DNA of 29,587 bases. It comes from Saccoglossus kowalevskii (taxonomy: Eukaryota > Hemichordata > Enteropneusta > Harrimaniidae). Below, piece by piece: positions 22,392-29,587 of the stretch. The position numbers and the translations under genes were made by a program. The notes below the pieces were generated by a model. The model had not been told where the DNA came from. It saw only the letters and a program-made list of their open reading frames with translations, and ran no database searches. The stretch is taken from the NCBI RefSeq assembly GCF_000003605.2, contig NW_003153676.1:1-29587 (forward strand). Reading direction: 5' to 3'. The first letter of the stretch is position 1. Each line of letters begins with the position of its first letter.

Positions 22392-22920
22392 CCTGACTCT
22401 TGTCACCGTATAAATAATTACAACCTGGCTGGTGCCACCATACAAACAATTACAACCTGGCTGGTGCCACCATATAAACCATTACAACCTGGCTTTGCCA
22501 CCATACAAACAACTCCAACTAGGCTGTTGCCACCATACAAACAATTCCAACCTGGCTGTTGCCACCATACAAACAATTCCAACCTGGCTGGTGCCACCAT
22601 ATAAACAATTACAACCTGGCTATTGCCACCGTACAAACAATTCCAACCTGGCTGGTGACACCACATAAACCATTACAACCTGGCACGAGCCACCATACAA
22701 ACAACTCCAACCTGACTGTTGCCAACATACACACAATTCCAACCTGGCTGGTAACACCATATAAACAATTAAAACCTGGCTGGTGACACCATATAAACCA
22801 TTCCAACCTGGCTGATGCCACCATACAAACAATTACAACCTGGCTGGTGACACCATATAAACAATTACAACCTGACTTGTGGCACCGTACAAACATTTAC
22901 AACCTGGCTATTGTCACCGT
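22392..22920 (+). repeat. Mosaic units before the third R8-like copy
   Basis: Contains a CTTTGCC unit with AACTAGGC at 22,493, a run of GTTGCC units, GGCACGAGCC near 22,681 (a variant of GGCATGAGCC), ATTAAAACC near 22,768, GCTGATGCC near 22,812 and GACTTGTGGCACC near 22,875. No single long match was seen elsewhere. Confidence 0.78.
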
Positions 22921-23030
22921 ACAAACAATTACAACATGGCTGGTGACACCATATAAATAATTACAACCTGACTTGTGTCACCGTACAAACAATTCCAACT
23001 TGGCTGGTGCCACCATATAAACAATTACAA

Positions 23031-23286
23031 GCTGGCTGGTGCCAACATACAAACAATTACAACCTTGCTGTTGCCATTGTATGAACAATTACAACCTTGC
23101 TGGTACCACCGTATGAACAATTACAACCTTGCTGGTGCCACCATATGAACAATTACAACCTTGCTGGTACCACCATATGAACAATTAAACCCTGGCTGTT
23201 GCCAACATACAAACAATTCCAACCTGGCTGGTGACACCATAAAAATAATTCCAACCTGGCATGTGCCACCATATAAACAATTACAA
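23031..23286 (+). repeat. Block beta, copy 10
   Basis: Eight units, GGCATGTGCC ending. It is part of the segment that repeats 18,542-20,024. Confidence 0.9.
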
Positions 23287-23510
23287 CCTGACTGGTGCCA
23301 CCATATAAACAATTACAACCTGACTCTTGTCACTCTATAAATAATTACAACCTGGCTGGTGCCACCATACAAACAATTACAACCTGGCTGGTGCCACCAT
23401 ATAAACATTTACAACCTGACTCATGTCACCGTATAAATAATTACAACCTGGTTGTTGCAACCATACAAACAATTACAACCTGGCTATTGCCACCATACAA
23501 ACAATTCCAA

Positions 23511-23925
23511 CTTGGCTGGTGCCACCTATAAACAATTACAAGCTAGCTGGTGCCACCATATAAACAATTACAACCTGGCTGTTGCCACTGTAGGAACAAT
23601 TACAACCTTGCTGTTGCCATTGTATGATCAATTACAACCTGGCTGGTGCCACCATATGAACAATTACAACCTTGCTGGTACCACCATATCAACAATTACA
23701 ACCTGGCTGTTGCCACCATACAAACAATTCCAACCTGGCTGTTGCCACTGTAGGAACAATTACAACCTTGCTGTTGCCCTCGTATGATCAATTACAACCT
23801 GGCTGGTGCCACCATATAAACAATTACAATCTGGCATGAGCCACCATACAAACAACTCCAACCTGACTGTTACCAACATACACACAATTCCAACCTGGCT
23901 GGTAACACCATATAAACAATTACAA
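23511..23925 (+). repeat. Block alpha, copy 15 (13 units, 415 bp)
   Basis: Short form matching copy 12 at offset 4,379, including CCCTCGTATG. Its own substitutions are AGCTAGCTGG near 23,552, AATCTGGC near 23,829 and GTTACCAAC near 23,870. Confidence 0.9.
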
Positions 23926-24340
23926 CCTGGCTGTTGCTACCATACAAACAATTCCAACCTGGCTGGTGACACCATATAAACAATTACAACCTGCCTTTGC
24001 CACCATACAAACAACTCCAACTATGCTGTTGCCACCATACAAACAATTCCAACCTGGCTGGTGCCACCGTATAAACAATTACAACCTGACTCTTGCCATC
24101 GTAAAAACAATTACAACTTGACTGGTGCCTCCATATAAACAAATACAACCTGGCTGGTGCCACCATATAAACAATTACAACCTGAACCTTGTCACCGTAT
24201 AAATAATTACAACCTGGCTGGTGCCACCATACAAACAATTCCAACCTGGCTGGTGACACCATATAAACCATTACAACCTGGCTGTTGCCACCATACAAAC
24301 AATTAAAACCTGACTATTGCCACCATACAAACAATTCCAA

Positions 24341-24403
24341 CTTGGCTGGTGCCACCTATAAACAATTACAAGCTGGCTGGTGCCACCATATAAACAATTA
24401 CAA
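24341..24403 (+). repeat. Block alpha, copy 16, truncated to its first two units
   Basis: The 31-bp CCACCTATAAAC unit and the following AAGCTGG unit are present. At 24,404, where every other copy has CCACTGTAGG, the sequence switches to GGTGACACCACATAAAC and then follows 1,856-4,073. This is a clean monomer-register junction between two array segments. Confidence 0.9.
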
Positions 24404-26525
24404 CCTGGCTGGTGACACCACATAAACAATTACAACGTGACTTGTGCCACCGTACAAACAATTACAACCTGGCTGTCTCCACCATGCAAACAATTCCAAC
24501 CTGGCAGTTGCCACCAAACAAACAATTCCAACCTGGCTGGTGCCACCATACAAACAATTACAACCTTGCTGTTGCCACCATACAAACAATTCCAACCTGG
24601 CTGTTGCCACCATACAAACAATTCCAACCTGGCTGGTTCCACCATATAAACAATTACAACCTGGATGGTGCCACCACACAAACAATTCCAACCTGACTCT
24701 TGTCACCGTACAAACAATTACAACCTGGCTGGTGCCTCCATATAAACAATTACAACCTGAATGGTGTCACTATATAAACATTTACAACCTGACTCTTGTC
24801 ACCATATAAATAATTACAACCTGGCTGGTGACACCACACAAACAATTACAACCTGGCTATTGCCACCATACAAACAATTACAACCTGGCTGGTGCCTCCA
24901 TATAAACAATTACAACCTGACTGGTGCCACTATATAAACAATTACAACCTGGCTGTTACCTCCATACAAACAATTCCAACTTGGCTGGTGCCACCATATA
25001 AACAATTACAAGCTGGCTGGTGCCAACATACACACAATTCCAACCTGGCTGTTGCCACCATACAAACAATTCCAACCTGGCTGGTTCCACCATATAAACA
25101 ATTACAACCTGGCTGGTGCCACCATATAAACAAATACAACCTGCCTGTTGCCACCATACAAACAATTCCAACCTGGCTGGTGCCACTATATAAACAATTA
25201 CAACCTGGCTGTTACCTCCATACAAACAATTCCAACTTGGCTGGTGCCACCATATAAACAATCACAAGCTGACTGGTGCCTCCATATAAATAATTACAAC
25301 CTGGCTGGTGACACCACACAAACAATTACAACCTGGCTGTTTCCAACATACAAACAATTCCAAACTGGCTGGTAACACAATAAAAACAATTACAACCTGG
25401 CTGTTGCCACCATACAAACAATTCCAACCTGGCTGGTTCCACCATATAAACAATTACAACCTGGCTGGTGCCACCATATAAACCATTACAACCTGGCTGG
25501 TTCCACCATATAAACAATTACAACCTGGCTGGTGCCACCACACAAACAATTCCAACCTGGCTGGTTCCATCATATAAACAATTACAACCTGACTCTTGTC
25601 ACCGTACAAACAATTACAACCTGGCTGGTGCCTCCATATAAACAATTACAACCTGGCTGGTGCCAACATACAAACAATTACAATCTTGCTGTTGCCATTG
25701 TATGAACAATTACAACCTTGCTGGTACCACCGTGTGAACAATTACAACCTTGCTGGTACCACCATATGAACAATTACAACCTGGCTGGTGCCAACATACA
25801 AACAATTACAACCTGGCTGGTGCCACCGTATGAACAATTACAACCTTGCTGGTACCACCATATGAACAATTACAACCCGGCTGTTGCCAACATACAAACA
25901 ATTCCAACCTGGCTGGTGACACCATAAAAATAATTCCAACCTGACTCTTGTCACCGTAAAAACAATTACAACCTGGCTGGTGCCATCATATAAACAATTA
26001 CATCCAGCCTGTTGCCACCATACAAACAATTCCAACCTGGCTGGTGACACCATATAAACCATTACAACCTGGCTGGTTCCACCATATAAACAATTACAAC
26101 CTGGCTGGTGCCACCACACAAACAATTCCAACCTGGCTGGTTCCACCATATAAACAATTACAACCTGACTCTTGTCACCGTACAAACAATTACAACCTGG
26201 CTGGTGCCTCCATATAAACAATTACAACCTGGCTGGTGCCACTATATAAACATTTACAACCTGACTCTTGTCACCGTATAAATAATTACAACCTGGCTGG
26301 TGACACCACACAAACAATTACAACCTGGCTGTTGCCAACATACAAACAATTCCAACCTGGCTGGTAACACAATAAAAACAATTACAACCTGGCTGTTGCT
26401 ACCATACAAACAATTCCAACCTGGCTGGTGCCACCATATAAACAATTACAACCTTGCTGTTGCCACCATACAAACAATTCCAACCTGGCTGTTGCCACCA
26501 TACAAACAATTCCAACCTGGCTGGT
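24404..26525 (+). repeat. Duplicated segment R2, second copy
   Basis: Partner of 1,856-4,073. Three units (96 bp) are missing near 25,117 relative to 2,570-2,665. After 26,525 the sequence returns to the beginning of R2: 26,526-26,690 follows 1,838-2,000 at offset 24,692. Confidence 0.88.
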
Positions 26526-26870
26526 GCCACCATACAAACAATTACAACCTGGCTGGTGACACCACATAAACAATTACAACGTGACTTGTGCCACCGTACA
26601 AACAATTACAACCTGGCTGTCTCCACCATGCAAACAATTCCAACCTGGCAGTTGCCACCAAACAAACAATTCCAACCTGGCTGGTGCCACCATACAAACA
26701 ATTACAACCTGGCTATTGCCACCATACAAACAATTACAACCTGCCTGGTGCCTCCATATAAACAATTACAACCTGGCTGGTGCCACTATATAAACAATTA
26801 CAACCTGGCTGTTACCTCCATACAAACAATTCCAACTTGGCTGGTGCCACCATATAAACAATTATAAACT
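26526..26870 (+). repeat. Third, partial copy of the start of R2
   Basis: Carries AACGTGACTTGTGCC, GCTGTCTCCACCATGC and GGCAGTTGCCACCAAAC, as at 1,890-1,975. It then jumps to a segment like 2,305-2,460 with GGCTATTGCC, GTGCCTCC and GTTACCTCC. Confidence 0.83.
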
Positions 26871-26875
26871 GGCTG

Positions 26876-27330
26876 GTGCCAACATACACACAATTCCAAC
26901 CTGACTGTTGCGACCATACCACAATTCCAACCTGGCTGGTTCCAACATATAAACAATTACACCTGGCTGGTGCCACCACACAAACAAATTCCAACCTGAC
27001 TCTTGTCACCGTACAACAATTACAACCTGACTGGTGCCTCCATATAAAAATTACAACCTGACTGGTGCCACATATAAACAAATACAACCTGACTGTTGCC
27101 ACAATACAAAAAATTCCACCTGGCTGGTGCCACTATATAAACAATTAACACATGACTGTTACCTCCAAACAAACAATTCCAACTTGGCTGGTGCCACCAT
27201 ATAAACAATTACAAGCTGGCTGGTGCCTCCATATAAACAATTACAACTGGCTGGTGCCAACATACAAACAATTACAACTTGCTGTTGCCATTGTATGAAC
27301 AATTACAACTTGCTGGTACCACGTATGAAC
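26876..27330 (+). repeat. Array patch with dense single-base indels
   Basis: The segment aligns with 29,133-29,450 and shares GTTGCGACCAT and GGTTCCAACATAT with it. It differs by about a dozen small indels: near 26,917, 26,960, 26,983, 27,015, 27,046, 27,069, 27,105, 27,147, 27,165, 27,246, 27,277 and 27,321. Examples are ACACCTGG for ACAACCTGG and GTACAACAATT for GTACAAACAATT. The partner is regular, so the irregularity lies here. Confidence 0.88.
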
Positions 27331-27498
27331 AATTACAACCTTGCTGGTGCCACCATATGAACAATTACAACCTTGCTGGTACCACCATATGAACAATTAA
27401 ACCCTGGCTGTTGCCAACATACAAACAATTCCATCCTGGCTGGTGACACCATAAAAATAATTCCAACCTGGCTCGTGCCACCATATAAACAATTACAA
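27246..27498 (+). repeat. Block beta, copy 11 (with single-base losses)
   Basis: Standard order and GGCTCGTGCC ending, but single bases are missing near 27,246 (AACTGGC), 27,277 (AACTTGC) and 27,321 (ACCACGTATG). It is 253 bp instead of 256. The losses belong to the indel-rich patch that begins near 26,900. CCATCCTGG near 27,432 is its own variant. Confidence 0.85.
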
Positions 27499-28097
27499 CC
27501 TGACTCTTGTCACTGTACAAACAATTACAACCTGGCTGGTGCCACCATACAAACAATTACAACCTGACTGGTGCCACCATATAAACAATTACAACCTGAA
27601 TCTTGTCACCGTATAAATAATTACAACCTGGCTGGTGCCACCATACAAACAATTACAACCTGGCTGGTGCCACCATATATACATTTACAACCTGACTCAT
27701 GTCACCGTATAAATAATTACAACCTGGCTGTTGCAACCATACAAACAATTCCAACCTGGCTGGTGACACCATATAAATAATTACAACCTGACTTTTGTCA
27801 CCGTACAAACAATTCCAACTTGGCTGGTGCCACCATATAAACAATTACAAGCTGGCTGGTGCCACCATATAAACAATTACAACCTGGCTGGTGCCAACAT
27901 ACACACAATTACAACCTGGCTGGTGCCACCATACAAACAATTACAACCTGACTCTTGTCACCGTACAAACAATTACAACCTGGATGGTGCCACCATATGA
28001 ACAATTACAACCTGGATGGTGCCACCATAAAAACAATTACAACCTGGCTGGTGCCACCATACAAACAATTACAACCTGGCTGGTGCCACTACACAAA
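27367..28097 (+). repeat. Duplicated segment R7, second copy
   Basis: Partner of 8,028-8,885 with a 127-bp deletion after 27,779. It shares the CATATATACATTTAC variant and the GGATGGTGCCACCATAAAAAC unit. Confidence 0.85.
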
Positions 28098-28600
28098 CAA
28101 TTACAACCTTGCTGGTACCACCATACAAACAATAACAACCTGGCTGTTGCTACCATACAAACAATTCCAACCTGGCTAGTGCCTCCATATAAACAATTGC
28201 AACCTGGCTGGTGCCACCATACAAACAATTACAACCTGGCTGGTGACACCATATAAACAATTACAACGTGACTTGTGCCACCGTACAAACAATTACAACC
28301 TGGCTGTTGCCACCATACAAACAATTCCAACCTGGCAGTTGCCACCAAACAAACAATTACAACCTGGCTGGTGCCACCATATGAACAATTACAACCTGGC
28401 TGGTGCCATCATACAAACAATTACAACCTGGCTGGTGACACCATATAAACACTTACAACCTGACTTGTGCCACCGTACAAACAATTACAACCTGGCTGTC
28501 GCCACCATACAAACAATTCCAACCTGGCTGTTGCCACCATACAAAAGATTCCAACTAGGCTGGTGCCACCATATAAACAATTACAACCTGGCTGGTGCCA
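28098..28600 (+). repeat. Array stretch without a long match elsewhere in the window
   Basis: Ordinary 32-bp units in an order I could not match over a long distance. Rare variants: GCCACTACACAAAC near 28,085, CAATAACAACC near 28,131, CACTTACAACC near 28,450, GCTGTCGCCACC near 28,496 and AAAAGATTCC near 28,543. AACGTGACTTGTGCC near 28,265 and GGCAGTTGCCACCAAAC near 28,335 recall the start of R2. Confidence 0.75.
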
Positions 28601-28855
28601 ACATACACACAATTACAACCTGGCTGGTGCCACCATACAAACAATTACAACCTGACTCTTGTCACCGTACAAACAATTACAACCTGCATGGTGCCACCAT
28701 ATGAACAATTACAACCTGTATGGTGCCACCATAAAAACAATTACAACCTGGCTGGTGCCACCATACAAACAATTACAACATGGCTGCAGTGCCACCATAT
28801 AAACATTACAGCTGCCTGTGCCACCATACAAACATTACACCTGACTCTTGTTACC
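28600..28855 (+). repeat. Repeat of 8,684-8,900 followed by shortened units
   Basis: Up to about 28,780 this follows 8,684-8,900 (and 27,896-28,090), with GCATGGTGCC and GTATGGTGCC for GGATGGTGCC. At 28,784 comes CTGCAG. Several units up to about 28,870 then lack single bases (AAACATTACAGC, GCCTGTGCC, AAACATTACACC). Confidence 0.8.
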
Positions 28856-29580
28856 GTACAAACATTACAACCTGGCTGTCTCCACCATGCAAACAATGCC
28901 AACCTGGCAGTTGCCACCAAACAAACAATTCCAACCTGGCTGGTGCCACCATACAAACAATGACAACCTGGCTATTGCCACCATACAAACAATTACAACC
29001 TGGCTGGTGCCTCCATATAAACAATTACAACCTGGCTGGTGCCACTATATAAACAATTACAACCTGGCTGTTACCTCCATACAAACAATTCCAACTTGGC
29101 TGGTGCCACCATATAAACAATTATAAGCTGGCTGGTGCCAACATACACACAATTCCAACCTGGCTGTTGCGACCATACAAACAATTCCAACCTGGCTGGT
29201 TCCAACATATAAACAATTACAACCTGGCTGGTGCCACCACACAAACAATTCCAACCTGACTCTTGTCACCGTACAAACAATTACAACCTGACTGGTGCCT
29301 CCATATAAACAATTACAACCTGACTGGTGCCACCATATAAACAAATACAACCTGCCTGTTGCCACCATACAAACAATTCCAACCTGGCTGGTGCCACTAT
29401 ATAAACAATTACAACATGGCTGTTACCTCCATACAAACAATTCCAACTTGGCTGGTGCCACCATATAAACAATCACAAGCTGACTGGTGCCTCCATATAA
29501 ATAATTACAACCTGGCTGGTGACACCACACAAACAATTACAACCTGGCTGTTTCCAACATACAAACAATTCCAAACTGGC
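28855..29580 (+). repeat. Copy of 26,593-27,200 and of 2,304-2,917
   Basis: From 28,967 it matches 2,304-2,917 at constant offset 26,663. From 28,855 it also matches 26,593 onward, sharing GTTGCGACC and GGTTCCAACATAT. It is regular in register, unlike 26,876-27,330. Confidence 0.87.
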
Positions 29581-29587
29581 TTGATGA
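29581..29587 (+). other. Last seven bases depart from the array pattern
   Basis: The window ends ...CCAAACTGGCTTGATGA. In the matching segment the same place (2,918-2,924) reads TGGTAAC. Too short to tell whether this is the array edge, a variant unit or a contig-end error. Confidence 0.4.

Larger units (their letters stand above)
22921..24403 (+). repeat. Third copy of part of R8 (partner 18,542-20,024)
   Basis: Offset 4,379. Contains beta copy 10, alpha copy 15, the CTTTGCC unit at 23,995 and the two-unit remnant of alpha copy 16. It ends at the junction 24,403/24,404. Confidence 0.9.
1..29587 (+). repeat. 32-bp satellite array, about 924 units, spanning the whole window
   Basis: Every line of the window is built from a 32-bp unit in one orientation. 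A typical unit lies at 97-128: first half CCTGGCTGGTGCCACC, second half ATACAAACAATTACAA. The last part, AAACAATTACAACCTG running into the next unit, varies little (mainly ATTAC versus ATTCC). The middle varies a lot: GGTGCC, GTTGCC, CTTGTC, ATGAGCC or GGTACC, followed by CACCATAT, CACCATAC, CACCGTAC, CAACATAC, CTCCATAT, CACTATAT or CATTGTATG. One typical unit has 11 A, 10 C, 6 T and 5 G, so the plus strand is rich in A and C throughout. No stretch of unique sequence, gene or inverted segment was found. A eukaryotic satellite is the natural reading; the family is not one I can name. Confidence 0.97.

Noticed and set aside
1-29587. More than a hundred open reading frames of 61-179 codons on both strands
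   Set aside because: They overlap each other in several frames, all show the same 32-residue period set by the 32-bp unit, and end wherever a particular unit variant brings a stop into phase. No start context, splice signal, domain or codon pattern supports a protein.
1-29587. CRISPR array
   Set aside because: The period and direct repeats suggest one at first sight, but there are no unique spacers between repeats: the units are contiguous and vary throughout. No cas genes are present.
1-29587. TATA boxes (TATAAA in every CATATAAAC unit)
   Set aside because: The motif is part of the monomer and occurs hundreds of times without any gene downstream.
1-29587. NFI-type sites (TTGGC and GCCA facing each other)
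   Set aside because: The usual NFI site has a 5-base gap between TTGGC and GCCAA. Here TGGC and GCCA are separated by four bases (TGGT), and the outer bases mostly do not fit.
1-29587. CENP-B box or telomere repeat
   Set aside because: I found neither a TTCG...CGGG pattern nor runs of TTAGGG-like hexamers. The array is poor in CG dinucleotides apart from the CACCG and CCATCG unit types.
1-29587. G-quadruplex potential of the minus strand
   Set aside because: The G runs are only two bases long (GGTGG, CCAGG) and interrupted by C-rich parts that would pair instead.
1-29587. Transposable element or tRNA-derived repeat as the source
   Set aside because: No terminal inverted repeats, target-site duplications, poly-A tail, reverse transcriptase or transposase frame, or pol III box pair can be recognised. 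Only the 32-bp unit is seen.

Overview
The whole 29,587-base window is one tandem-repeat (satellite/minisatellite) array. The basic unit is 32 bp and is always in the same orientation. In a typical unit (97-128) the first half reads CCTGGCTGGTGCCACC and the second half ATACAAACAATTACAA. About 924 units fit in the window. I see no protein-coding gene, RNA gene, transposon or unique flanking DNA. Array DNA reaches both ends, apart from a handful of end bases that do not fit. A uniform non-coding array of this size suggests a eukaryotic heterochromatic, pericentromeric or subtelomeric locus. This is inference; no species can be named from the sequence.

Above the monomer there is clear higher-order structure. 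Roughly 20-30 recognisable unit variants recur in fixed orders. I name two main blocks. Block alpha (about 14 units, 447 bp; 15 copies plus a truncated and a partial one) starts with a 31-bp unit containing CCACCTATAAAC and includes units with CCACTGTAGG, GTATGATC and GGCATGAGCC. Block beta (8 units, 256 bp, 11 copies) contains TGGTACCACCATATGAAC followed by AATTAAACCC. Spacings between alpha copies equal a whole number of 32-bp units plus or minus the few visible indels (for example 639 = 20x32-1, 830 = 26x32-2, 1091 = 34x32+4-1). Exchanges have therefore stayed in monomer register.

Layout: 41-1,535 (alpha, then beta); 1,856-4,073 (mixed, few alpha units); 4,129-4,416 (three exact 96-bp trimers); 4,761-6,623 (three alpha copies in succession); 6,625-8,440 (two beta copies about 1,088 bp apart and a beta/alpha hybrid); 8,440-10,260 (odd units with CTGCAG, then a 128-bp tetramer duplication); 10,260-12,147 (repeat of 3,475-6,005 with pieces missing); 12,446-20,408 (alpha-rich core); 20,897-26,525 (a second version of 41-4,073 with about 1.7 kb extra in the middle); 26,526-29,587 (scrambled pieces, including a patch full of single-base indels at 26,900-27,330).

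Long segment pairs share private variants, which points to duplication by unequal exchange, conversion or amplification inside the array. The open reading frames are by-products: 32 is not divisible by 3, so three units (96 bp) read as a 32-residue repeat in every frame. No exciting gene system is present. What merits attention is the array's evolution (linked haplotypes, conversion-like patch, clean junctions) and its possible assembly quality problems.
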